In this document: positions 31,720-41,936 of the stretch, one piece after another
Position numbering within the stretch: the stretch's first letter is position 1
How the letters are laid out: each line of letters opens with the position of its first letter
Assembly (NCBI RefSeq): GCF_016808095.1
Contig: NC_068979.1
Location: forward strand, 15,171,001-15,235,000
DNA length: 64,000 bases
DNA from: Vigna angularis
Lineage: Eukaryota; Streptophyta; Magnoliopsida; Fabales; Fabaceae
Direction: 5' to 3'
Program-made: the position numbers and the translations under genes
The notes under the pieces: model-generated
The model's input: only the letters and a program-made list of their open reading frames with translations
The model's database searches: none
What the model was told of the DNA's origin: nothing

Positions 31720-32993
31720 TGATAACAGTTGAAAAACTGTTATTTTGATGCTTAAATTTGATCCTAAAAGCAACCTTTAACACTTAGAAACTAGCTTGAA
31801 ATCATGCTTTTGGTTATATTTTTATAAATAAGAGAGTTGGACAGGTTTATGCTTGATTTCAGTGTTTTATGCAGGTTTTAAGGTGAATTTGGTGAAAGAA
31901 GTGAAGAAGGATAGGAATGGAATCAGAAAAGACATTAAAAAGTGCAAAAGGAGAAGCCGCAACCACCGCTCAGCGGCAGTTTACCGCTGAGCGGCAATCA
32001 AAAACCTACGTTGGCTCCGCTGAGGGGTGCAAAGGCCGCTGAGGGAAGGAACCCAACTCGCGCACTTACCACTGACCGGTACTATTTTGGGCTTGGGCCT
32101 AATTTTCTGTAATTTTACGAATAGTATATAAGCTTTAGGGTTTCCTAGGGTTTGTATCTTTGGCTGGGACGAAGCAAACACTCTCTTTTCCACCCCTTTG
32201 AAGGAAGATCTTGGATGCTCAGGCTACCTCTCTACCTTTCTAGGGTTTTATCTTTCATTCCTTCATTATTGTTCATCTACATTCACCATGAATATGGTGA
32301 ACTAAACCTTGTATTGTTGTTGGGGAATCAATGTAATCTTGTGAAACTCTCATATATGGAATTTGTGTTTAAACATCTTATTTGAGATACATGCTTTCTT
32401 TCATCAGTAGTTAGGGTTTTTCCTCTTTGCGTAAGGCTTGCATTGTTTAACTCATTCATTGTCATGATCATTGATTTTGTCGATATGGGAACGTACGGGG
32501 AAGTCTAGATCCGGGGAATTTCTCCCAATAGCATATTGGTTGCCTTTAAGCTCCTACACTTCAGAACTAATTACTAGGAATGCTAGGAATTGTATGAACT
32601 CGTAATTAAGGATAGGCCTTCTTGACAAGGTAATTTAGAGAGTGGCATTAACATTGATGAATTCCTAAAGTATATGAGAGTGGATAAGATGAAATTGATA
32701 ACCCCAACAACATACTCATCCATATCATTCATTACGTGTTTGTTTTACTCTTTTTGCAATTGATCAAATTCATGCATACATGTTTAATTACTGTCTTTTG
32801 CATTAAAAACCTACAATCAATCGTTCACAAGTGTTAAATAATCAACAAATCAGATAACTAACTAGGCTGTGAGTCCTTTGGGAAAACGATACTTGGTCTT
32901 ACCTAGTTTTATTACTTGATACGATTCGGTCACACTTGCCGATTGTTAAACAAGTTTGTGGAGCCATTTTCGGTGTTCATAAATTTTTCATCA
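31720..32993 (+). repeat. E5 5' LTR (1274 bp)
   Basis: Starts TGATAACAGTTG and ends TTTTTCATCA. The GC block is at about 31966-32045, with fewer palindromes than E2. The TATA region is near 32125. Confidence 0.9.
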
Positions 32994-32999
32994 AGTTTT

Positions 33000-33018
33000 T
33001 GGCGCCGTTGTCGGGGAC
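33000..33018 (+). promoter_or_regulatory. E5 primer-binding site (tRNA-Asp type)
   Basis: TGGCGCCGTTGTCGGGGAC, with one mismatch (T for C) relative to E4. The TTTTA-type tract follows at about 33120-33235. Confidence 0.85.
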
Positions 33019-33313
33019 TCGTGGTTTAACTGGTTTATTTGTTTGATTATTGATTATCTTTGACTTGTTTCTGAATTTTTAATTAAAAATTTCGAATTTT
33101 TATTTTCTGTTTATATTTTTCAGTTTTTATTTTATTTTATTTTATTTTATTTTTTGGTTATTATTTTATTTTATTTTATTTTATTTTATTTTTCTGTTTT
33201 TATTTTTCTGTTTTCTGTTTTTATTTTATCTTATTATCTCTGATCTTATATCTTCCTTTATATCTTTTTGTGCTAACAATTGTTTTTAGGGTTTTGTGCC
33301 TAATGTCTGCAGA

Positions 33314-34702
33314 ATGCAATTTGGTCAAGAATTTAACTATATGGGCACTCAATTCTACCAAAGTAATCTCAATCACTAGTGGGAACCTCACTCAAGCATG
33401 GATCAAAGCAAATTTTGGCAAGCTGCCGGACAATTTGAGAACCAACCACAACAACAATGGCAGCAACAAAGCTTTAAAATCAACAAAGGGAAGCAAGAGA
33501 TCTCTTCGTTTAGACAAGGCATGGAGGAAACACTAGGTCACGCATGGGACAGGTACAAAAGCCTATTACGAAAGACTCCCATGCATGGATTTGACGAAGG
33601 AGAAGTAGTCCTAATCTTCCTTAGAGGTGTTGGTTCACAAACCATGATGATGCTTGACGCCTCAGCTGGAGGCAATATCAAATGGAAGACTCTAGAGGAA
33701 GCCACAGAAATAATTGAAAACATGACTACTAATGACAATAAGTGGAACAGGGAAAGAAGAGCTCCTATTCAACAAAAAGGAGTTCTACAATTGCAATCCA
33801 ATTATGCCTTGATAGCTCAGAACAAGTTAATAACTCAACAATTGGAGAATCTCACAAAGATACTTGAACAACTGCCAAAAGAGTTAAAGACTGTTGCACA
33901 GGTTCAATCACAATTGTGTGAATTATGTGGAGGTGATCATATCAATGGTCAATGCGCCTTTCCAGCAGAAGCTTTAGAGGATGTTAACTTCATGGCCAAT
34001 CAATTTCCATACAGTCGGGAGAATTTCAATCAAGGGTGGAAACCACACCCAAGTATTGGTCAAGGACAAAGTGGGCAAGTTGGACAAACTTGGCAATTTA
34101 ACAAGCAACAGCAACAACCAACCTTATGGCAACATATTTCTATAATTAATGAAAGATCAATAAGGATGGAAGAAACTCTTTAGCAATTTATACAGAAAAC
34201 TGAATCTTCTCAAAAGAGCACTGAAGCTGCTATTAAGAACTTGAAGATTCTAATGGGGCAGATTACCAAGCAGTTGGAAGAAAGGCCTGACATGGATTTT
34301 GGGGCTAATACTGAGGTTAACCCCAGGGAAGAGTGTCAAGAGCTAGTGAGTGTAAATGTTGAAAAAGTTAAGTTGGAAAAAGAAGAGAGAAAAGAGAGAG
34401 AAGAGAAAGAAGAAGAGAAAATTTGTGTGAAGATTGAGAAGGTGAGTAGAAAAAGAAAAGAAAAAAAGAAAGTGAGAGAAAAGAGAAAGAGGACGAGAGG
34501 AAAAAAGAAAGAATCATATGAAAAACCTCGTCCCCATCCAAAGAAGTATCATAGGAAGAAGGAATTTGAGCACTTTATGGAAATCTTCAAGAAATTGGAG
34601 ATTAAAGTTCCTATGATTGAGACATTGCAACAGGTTCCTGGTTTGATCAAATTTCTGAAGAAGTTCAGTAGAAAGAAGAAAAAAAAAGAAGAAAGAATAT
34701 GA
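33314..34702 (+). pseudogene. Decayed gag-derived ORF of E5
   Basis: One frame with TAG at 33377-33379 and TAG at 34181-34183. It has the same chimeric start as E2 (MQFGQEFNYMG, Gln-rich stretch, then INKGKQEISS), a capsid fragment (HAWDRYKSLLRKTP), CELCGGDHINGQC, the Gln-rich PHPSIGQGQSGQ region, the MGQITKQLEERP coil, and a Lys/Glu-rich tail. The tail ends shortly before module 1. The first TAG is at the same codon as in E2, where E7 has TGG. Confidence 0.78.
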
Positions 34703-34707
34703 GCTTG

Positions 34708-35012
34708 GGTCAAGCTAGAGACGTTAAAAGAGCGCTTGCTGGGAGGCAACCCAGTGATTTAAGAACCTTTTAATTTTTGATTTGGTGATGTAATTTTGAA
34801 CTTTTGGGTATTTTTTTTTTGTTAAACGTTTGTTACAGGGTTTACATCTACTGATGGATGTTAGGCGGAAGAGTATCTACTGAAGGATACTATGTTTGTA
34901 TACACCTACTGATGGGTGTTGGTAAGGAAAATTTGCACCTACTGAAGGGTGCTGGAGGATTTTTGGTCAGGCTCGTGACGTTAAACAAGCGCTACCTGGG
35001 AGGCAACCCAGT
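34708..35012 (+). other. Structured intergenic cassette of E5: module 1, four stem-loops, module 2
   Basis: Module 1 is 34708-34754 and module 2 about 34965-35012. The stem-loops have four different stems: ACATC/GATGT (34844-34861), AGTATC/GATACT (34872-34891), ACACC/GGTGT (34902-34919) and GCACC/GGTGC (34935-34952). Every change on one arm is matched on the other. Loops are TACTGATG or TACTGAAG. Confidence 0.85.
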
Positions 35013-36652
35013 TGATTGATTTTTCTGTATAATTTTTTGTTTTGATCCTGCTTTAGTTGCATAATAAGGTTGTGCATGAGTGATATGAGAATTTTATTGT
35101 AGGGAGCCAGTGAGGGGTATGTTTAGGACGCATCTAGGTCAAGCTAAGAAGAAGAACACTTCCCGTAAGTGCCGCTGAGCGGTAGTGTCGCAGAAGGGGC
35201 TTGGGTTGCCCCTCAGTGGAACCCGAGCCCATTAGGGGTATTTTTATACCCTCTAAGCTGCGCCTTGGCCTCTCTTTTTAGATTCTTCTCTACACACACT
35301 CCTACATACTTTTCCAAGGTTTTCTACAACTTTTCCCTCATCCCTTTTGAGAAAATTTCTTTTCCACTCACTTTCTCACTTGTTGTCCTTTTAAGTTTGG
35401 GGTTGGGAGAGAGCATCATTGATGGGGATGAGTTTTTCAAAACACTAGAGCAGGGTTTGTTTTATAATTCATTGTTACTAGAATAGGGTTTGATGTACTC
35501 AATTGGAAACTTTATCTGTTATGATGGTTTGCTGATGATTGTGATTGTTTGATAAGTAATGCTTGAATGATGCTTTGATATGGATTGATTTTGAGATGTG
35601 TACATTACATGCTTATACAGGTGGTTCACAAGCTTTGTGAACAAATGCAAGTTATTATGATTGTGATTGTGATATTAAGCAGGATGTGTATGTCAAATGT
35701 GAATGAGCTTTTATGTGAGGTTTTGAGCTCTAGAGTTATTACTTTGAGTGTTATTACTTTGGAAGCATGAATAACTTTGCCAGGTTTTCTATGATTGAAT
35801 TACTTGCTTGTTTGCATTATATAATCAAGGCCGTTTGTTGGTAACCCTTATATTAGCCAAATTACATGAAATAAGCCACTAAAAGAGAACACTATGTGTT
35901 CTATCCTTTGAACCCTTAGCCTTGAACATAAATTTAAAACCCTTGTTGAAAGCTTTACCTTGAGTTAAGTAGAAAATATTTTGTGGTATTGACAAATGTT
36001 CAAGTTTGGGGTTGTTGGAAAATAGAAAGGGAAATTGAAAGCATTGAGCTAAAAACTAAGAATTAAGTATGTGAAAAGCAAAAGAAAAAGAGAAAGAAAA
36101 GAGAAGAAGAAGCAAAGCTCAATGCAAAGGAAAGATGGGAAAGTAAGAATGATTGTGTTTATATGATTCTCTTAACTCAAGGGTTTTGTGATCTAGAAAA
36201 ACCAATTTTCTTGTTAGCCCAGCCACATTATAATCCATTGAAAAGTCCTTGTGATGATACATGCTTGTGAATTTATTTGATTGTGGTTAAATGAAAGGCA
36301 AAGTCAATTCATGTGACATTGTGATAGTAGAGTGAATGAGTGATTACCTCTTATACACTTGTGTTTGAGTGAAACACTTTACCTAGTGAGGAAATATTCC
36401 ATGAGCACATCAACATCCATGCTTAGTTGATTGATCATTCATGAAAAATAGCATTTGCTGGATATTAAGTGATTTTGTGAACACCCAAAGCATGTGCACA
36501 TCTTGATTGAAATCTTTGTCATGAGTTTGATTGAAGTTTTTACTTATCTTGAAAAGAGGATTTTTGAATGAGTGAACCATTGTACAGATTGGTAGAAGAT
36601 TGAGTTACATTTTGTTTGCTTGAGGACAAGTAAAGTTCTAAGTTTGGGGTTG
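35013..36652 (+). other. E5 non-coding 3' internal region, ORF2 deleted
   Basis: Contains one or two GC palindromes (about 35168-35222). A pyrimidine-rich segment matching the ORF2 leader of E2/E7 ends near 35415. The sequence then jumps to the 3' tail (from about 35490), so ORF2 and its post-stop hairpin are gone. It ends in TTTGGGGTTG before the LTR. Short ORFs here appear fortuitous. Confidence 0.7.
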
Positions 36653-37938
36653 TGATAACAGTTGAAAAACTGTTATTTTCATGCTTAAATTTGATCCTAA
36701 AAGCAACCTTTAACACTTAGAAACTAGCTTGAAATCATGCTTTTGGTTATAGTTTTAGAAATAAGAGAGCTGGACAGGTTTATGCTTGATTTCAGTGTTT
36801 TATGCAGGTTTTAAGGTGAATTTGGTGAAAGAAGTGAAGAAGGATAGGAATGGAATCAGAAAAGACATTAAAAAGTGCAAAAGGAGAAGCTGCAACCACC
36901 GCTCAGCGGCAGTTTACCGCTGAGCGGCAATCAAAAACCTACGTTGGCTCCGCTGAGGGGTGCAAAGGCCGCTGAGGGAAGGAACCCAACTCGCGCACTT
37001 ACCACTGACCGGTACTATTTTGGGCTTGGGCCTAATTTTCTGTAATTTTACGAATAGTATATAAGCTTTAGGGTTTCCTAGGGTTTGTATCTTTGGCTGG
37101 GACGAAGCAAACACTCTCTTTTCCACCCCTTTGAAGGAAGATCTTGGATGCTCAAGCTACCTCTCTACCTTTCTAGGGTTTTATCTTTCATTCTTTCATT
37201 ATTGTTCATCTAGATTCACCATGAATATGGTGAACTAAACCTTGTATTGTTGTTGGGGAATCAATGTAATCTTGTGAAACTCTCATATATGGAATTTGTG
37301 TTTAAACATCTTATTTGAGATACATGCTTTCTTTCATCAGTAGTTAGGGTTTTTCCTCTTTGCTTAATGCTTGCGTTGTTTAACTCATTCATTGTCATGA
37401 TCATTGATTTTTTCGATATGGGAACGTACAGGGAAGTCTAGATCCGGGGAATTTCTCCCAATAGCATATTGGTTGCCTTTAAGCTCCTGCACTTCAGAAC
37501 TAATTACTAGGAATGCTAGGAATTGTATGAACTCGTAATTAAGGATAGGCCTTCTTGACAAGGCAATTTAGAGAGTGGCATTAACATTGATGAAAAGATT
37601 GATGAATTCCTAAAGTATATGAGAGTGGATAAGATGAAATTGATAACCCCAACAACATACTCATCCATATCATTCATTACGTGTTTGTTTTACTCTTTTT
37701 GCCATTGATCAAATTCATGCATACATGTTTAATTACTGTCTTTTGCATTAAAAACCTACAATCAATCGTTCACAAGTCTTAAATAATCAACAAATCAGAT
37801 AACTAACTAGGCTGTGAGTCCTTTGGGAAAACGATACTTGGTCTTACCTAGTTTTATTACTTGATACGATTCGGTCACACTTGCCGATTGTTAAACAAGT
37901 TTGTGGTGCCGTTTTCGGTGTTCATAAATTTTTCATCA
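36653..37938 (+). repeat. E5 3' LTR (1286 bp)
   Basis: Pairs with 31720-32993. It has an extra AAAGATTGATGA-type stretch near 37593. It ends TTTTTCATCA and abuts the TIR element with one base between. Confidence 0.9.
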
Positions 37939-37939
37939 A

Positions 37940-38152
37940 GTTTAATACCCAATTTTGTCCCCAGTTTAGTTCGGAAATCTCAATTTAGTCCCTCGTTAGA
38001 AAAGTAATTGTAATGGATCCTTACTTGTAAATTTGTGAGTCAAGTTAGTCCCTTCCGTTAAATATAAGCAAACGGAGTTAATGGGATGATGATGTGGCAA
38101 TAGTTAGTGGTTAGGTGTCAAAACGCAATTGTGTGCGTGCTTACGTGTTGTT
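37940..38152 (+). repeat. Left terminal inverted repeat
   Basis: Starts GTTTAATACCCAATTTTG and ends GCTTACGTGTTGTT. It is complementary to 39131-39343 with about five mismatches and no indel. Confidence 0.9.
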
Positions 38153-38194
38153 GTCAAAACGCAATTTATCCCTAATTTCTAATAAAACCCAATT

Positions 38195-38830
38195 TCTGTA
38201 ACAGCTGCCCTAACTTTATTTCTATGTAACAGCTGCCCCCCGCCAAACTGGCCACCGCGAAGAGGCCTTCCGCCTGGTCCATGACGTCGTCGGCGACCCC
38301 AAGCACGGCGTCAGATCTTCTCTCTTGCCCCATTTCCGTGCGATAGAGGAGAAGCCCCTTGGGTCTGAGAACAACACTGACCGTCGCCTGGGCAAGCCTG
38401 ACCACCATGAGCCACGAGCCAGGACGCCGCCAGTTGCAGCGTCAAGGCCCTCCTCACCCTCCGATTCGACGCGAGCTCTCTCCCTTCTCCGTCGAACACC
38501 GCCTGAGAAAGCCCAAACGTCTCGAACCAGGATGCCGCCAACGCCACAAATCACGGCCAAGGTTGCCGCCGGTCGCCGCACCCCAAGCACCGTCTTTTGG
38601 GCCACGAGCGAAATCAGTCGCCGTCAACGAAACTGGCCACCATTGTCCTCGCCGGAATTTGCTTCCTCATCGGCGCCATCAACACCATTCTCCTCCCTCC
38701 CTATTCGAGAGTCCTTCTCTCAAATGCCAAACGTCTCCAGCAACACCACCGTCGATGTCGAGGACAAAAGCATCTTTCCTTCTTTTTTTCTCATCCTTTT
38801 TTATTTACTGGTTAGTTTGGTATTGATTGA
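38195..38830. other. GC-rich captured segment inside the TIR element
   Basis: Overlapping Pro/Arg/Ser-rich frames are open on both strands, which GC-rich sequence produces by itself. On the plus strand one frame reads HDVVGDPKHGVRSSLLPHF near 38280-38335. Another reads KLATIVLAGICFLIGAIN near 38630-38690, a hydrophobic segment like a membrane anchor. Sequence after 38815 turns T-rich with a GTTAGT that could be an exon-intron border. The source gene is not recognised. I would not call a CDS. Confidence 0.45.
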
Positions 38831-39130
38831 TTCGTTCGATGTTTTGTCTACTGGGGTTGGAAACTATGAGTGTGTGTTGAGTGCATATGAGTGTGAGTGT
38901 GAGTAGTCATGGCCGTTTTGGAATTAATTTGATGAATGTTGTAGCATAGAAAAGTTGAGGGAGATCTTGTTAGATAGAAAAACTATTTATGCCTTCTGTT
39001 TTGCTTTATGAAAATGCGTCTGTTATTCCAATTTGCTTTTATTTGCATGTTTTCTGGGTTCTAAAGGGGTATGAAGTGTTGATGTTAGGGAAGTGTATGC
39101 CCAACTTAGGGACCAAAACTTTTCTAATTC

Positions 39131-39343
39131 AACAACACGTAAGCACGCACACAATTGCGTTTTGACACCTAACCACTAACTACTGCCACATCATCATCTC
39201 ATTAACACCGTTTGCTTATATTTAACGGAAGGGACTAACTTGACTCACAAATTTACAAGTAAGGATCCATTACAATTACTTTTCTAACGAGGGACTAAAT
39301 TGAGATTTCTGAACCAAACTGGGGACAAAATTGGGTATTAAAC
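39131..39343 (-). repeat. Right terminal inverted repeat
   Basis: Starts AACAACACGTAAGCACGC and ends ATTGGGTATTAAAC. It is the inverted copy of 37940-38152. Confidence 0.9.
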
Positions 39344-39878
39344 CTATTAATTAATAAGCCATTTTACCTTAAATTTCTTTTCTATATCAGCTATAAATAA
39401 TTAAGACTACCTGGAGAAATGGCGTAGTAGTACAACCCAAGTAGGCTAGATTCAACATAAAAATTGGGTTGTCTACTCTGTCGAACATGAAAGTTTTGGG
39501 TTCCTCATCTTTATATAATAAGATATTTTCGCCTTTTAACTTAGCATCTTTGTTTAACAAATCTTTCCAAACTTCCCATCCTAAAGTTGATTTGAGAATT
39601 TTGGTTATGTTGACTCTTCTTCATACGTTTGGTTGCATATTTTATACTAGTCTATTTAGTTTTGGTGCAATGAGGTATATGTCGAGTGTGGTGAACCTGT
39701 ATTTAGTATAATTTTTGAAATCAAATTGTGTCAAATATGAATTACAAAGAAAATTATCCTCTGATTTGGTTTCAAGAAGAGGAGAAAAACTGTGAATAAT
39801 ATATCATTCAAAGCAGAATTATTGTTAGCTTGTACATTCCTTACCTTTAGGTGATACTAAAAGTTCATATATTTGCAG

Positions 39879-39936
39879 GATGGTAAGACCTTACCCAATG
39901 GACCTGTTATTTCTCCTGACAGATTTTATTGAGAAG
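39879..39936 (+). pseudogene. Relic of a lipin/PAH (phosphatidate phosphatase) exon
   Basis: After a splice-acceptor-like TTTGCAG the frame reads DGKTLPNGPVISPDRFY and then a stop, followed by GAAG and a GTGAG donor-like site. The lipin/PAH family LNS2 region has DGKxLPxGPVVISPDGLFPS, so the match covers about 15 residues with one Val lost and then divergence. PAH enzymes dephosphorylate phosphatidic acid. Only this fragment is seen. Confidence 0.5.
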
Positions 39937-40809
39937 GTGAGACATTTTTAATGTGAAAGCAGTTATAATTGAATAGGTATTGCCATGCTCAAGTAATAAA
40001 CTCTTGATCATCATGAATTTGAAATCAGGTTGTGTGTTTGTATTCTTATAATGCAAAGGATGCCATTTATCACTGTGTGGCCCAAAATTAGGTAGGGGTG
40101 ATGTAATTCACATGAATATTTAAATGCTCAATCATAATCCTTGGCATATAAAGAGTCTTAATTTTTTTTTTACTTTAACTTGTTTGTATAGCTACTTGAC
40201 AAGTTCCAAATTTAGTTTATGCATGAGTTAAAAATAAGAAGTTAAAGGAATTATGATAAAGGTTCTGCAAAGTAACATATGGATAAATTAATTTTAGTTT
40301 ATGATAAAGGTTCTTCTTATATTTCTTTTTTAAAAAGAGCTTATAAAGAAGCTCATCCAAAGAGGCTCCTGGTACTCAATTAGTCACCAAATAACAGATT
40401 TGATGAAATGAATTCTAAATGGATCAAAACAGTGCAAAAGTTGATCAGATGGGGTAAAAGGATTTGTTTCCACCCCTAGACTTAACACATAATAAATCTA
40501 TATTTTATTTGATTATCTTGGATCTTAAATTCTTTGTCTGTGATCATTGTAACATCATTACTGTGAGAAAAGGGTCAAAACGAAATAAGTGAAGTTTTTT
40601 AACAAGTGAAATAAAGTACCTTTTCATTATATTTTAATTGTAGTCGAAGAAATATCTTCGTGTTTGGTAATTATAAAAAGGAAAAAAAATACAACTTTAA
40701 CATAGGTGTCATTTTAGTGTGAATATCATGGGACATTACTGTCTCACATTCTTTGTATTCATAAGATTAAAAAGTAAAGTGGTTCTACACTTTCCTATAG
40801 TGTACAACA

Positions 40810-40884
40810 AAGAAAGGTGAAAGTGATGCTGAAGATCTAATTGGCTGCAGAATTAAAGTTTAGTGGCCTTTGGATAAGAAGTTT
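40810..40884 (+). pseudogene. Relic of a PDS5-like Tudor domain segment
   Basis: One frame reads KKGESDAEDLIGCRIKV, then TAG, then WPLDKKF. Plant PDS5 cohesin cofactors contain a Tudor-like segment close to (D)LVGxRIKVWWPxDKxFYEG. The TAG stands where the first Trp (TGG) is expected, and the continuation FYEG is lost. Short but specific; too decayed for function. Confidence 0.5.
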
Positions 40885-41079
40885 GTTCTTATATTAAATC
40901 TTGAGAGATCAATTGAAGAAGCAAAATGGTATATTGATGCCATCGGTTTTATTAATCTAAGACATGTGAAAAAAAATTGTATATACATTTTTAGTTATGT
41001 CTAAAGCTTTTTGACCACATCCTCGAAAGATGACTCATGGATTTAGCTTCTTTTTTTTACTGCACTTTTATTAGTTTGC

Positions 41080-41084
41080 CTAGT
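41080..41084. repeat. Target site duplication of E6, left copy (ctagt)
   Basis: CTAGT at 41080-41084 matches 47471-47475 exactly. Confidence 0.95.
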
Positions 41085-41920
41085 TGATAGACGGGGCCTA
41101 AGCCCAATTAGTTTAGTGTAGTATTTCTTTTACTTTTAAAACATGTGTAAAAGGTGTTAGGCATGTGCTAGATAGGAGGGACTTTTAGTCTTATATATAG
41201 CCATGTCACCACCTCTTGTAAGATACTTTTGAACATAATGAATTGTTATTCTGTTGAGAACACTCCAGAGCAATTCTACCTTGAAAGTCAAGGCTAGAGA
41301 ATCCCAAAGGATCTCCTCTAGCCACCTTCCATTCACATCATCCATTCTCTCAATTTTCCAGCATCAGTTTCTCTCTCCTCCGTAGCATCCATCTCACGCC
41401 ACTCTCACCAATTACTAGCGTCCTCGTGGCTTGCGTCAGGTCTACTGCCACGCGTGCCTTTTCTCTCACGAGATTCCATCAGCATAGCTTCCATATCCTC
41501 ATTTCGCGTCTGCACCTACGTTTCCTCTGTCGAAAACTCTTCAACCACAAACCTCATTCTCATCATCGTTGGACCTTCACCGTGGTGCTTCTCGTCAACA
41601 ATCAGGTTCCTCGCTTCAGTTTGTTGTCGATCCAACCTTCGAACTACATCCATTCGAGCCTCTTCACCGAACATCATCAGGAGCCTAGGGTTTCTTCCGC
41701 CTCTAGGTTATTTCTTAGAGTTCCTTCAGTTCCATCGATTAAATCTTCTTCTCCACCGATCAAATTCTCCCTTACCTTCATCCCTAGAGTTTTCTCCGAT
41801 TAAACCTCAACCTAGGGTTCTTAGTTCTTCTGCTTCGTTCCGCTGCGCATTGATGTCAAGGATGCCTCGAGGAGTCCAAATCTCTCAAGTTTCGTCTTCT
41901 CCTCGGAGCGTCAGCTATCA
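41085..41920 (+). repeat. E6 5' LTR (836 bp)
   Basis: Starts TGATAGACGGGGCC and ends GCTATCA, so the outer six bases are inverted repeats (TGATAG/CTATCA). A 125-codon and a 161-codon ORF overlap the second half; both lie downstream of the TATA box in the LTR and show no family resemblance. Confidence 0.95.
41189..41202 (+). promoter_or_regulatory. E6 LTR TATA box
   Basis: TCTTATATATAGCC lies about 105 bp into the LTR. An identical copy is in the 3' LTR at 46739-46752. It is a typical plant TATA box; the start site is inferred about 30 bp downstream. Confidence 0.6.
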
Positions 41921-41922
41921 AG

Positions 41923-41936
41923 TGGTATTCAGAGCC
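41923..41936 (+). promoter_or_regulatory. E6 primer-binding site (tRNA-iMet type)
   Basis: TGGTATTCAGAGCC two bases after the LTR. The classical initiator-Met site is TGGTATCAGAGC; this copy has one extra T. Two such elements recently in one lineage would show whether this form primes. Confidence 0.75.

Larger units (their letters stand above)
31720..37938 (+). mobile_element. E5: family V non-autonomous element with two LTRs
   Basis: LTRs are 31720-32993 and 36653-37938, roughly 98% identical by eye plus a 12-bp indel. It has a primer site (33000-33018), a gag relic, the structured cassette and the 3' tail. ORF2 is missing altogether. Flanks GCTAT (left) and AGTTT (right) do not match, so either a target duplication was lost or the two LTRs do not come from one insertion event. 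Confidence 0.87.
37940..39343. mobile_element. TIR DNA transposon with 213-bp inverted repeats (MULE-like?) carrying GC-rich cargo
   Basis: Left TIR 37940-38152 and right TIR 39131-39343 are inverted copies differing at about 5 positions (about 97.7% identical). The outermost bases are GTTTAATACCC / GGGTATTAAAC. The 0.98-kb interior encodes no transposase and is markedly GC-richer than its surroundings at 38195-38780. Long TIRs plus gene-like cargo resemble a Pack-MULE, but no 9-bp target duplication is present (flanks TTTCATCAA and CTATTAATT), so the superfamily is uncertain. Confidence 0.75.
39344..41079 (+). other. Low-copy AT-rich DNA with relic exons
   Basis: Not similar to any retroelement here. 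It continues at 47476 after E6 and at 55720 after E7, judging from the exact target duplications of those insertions. Two short relic coding segments are listed separately. The rest looks intronic or intergenic. Confidence 0.6.

Noticed and set aside
38222..38906. Protein-coding gene in the GC-rich interior of the TIR element
   Set aside because: Five overlapping frames on both strands are open, as expected for GC-rich DNA, and none shows a clear domain.
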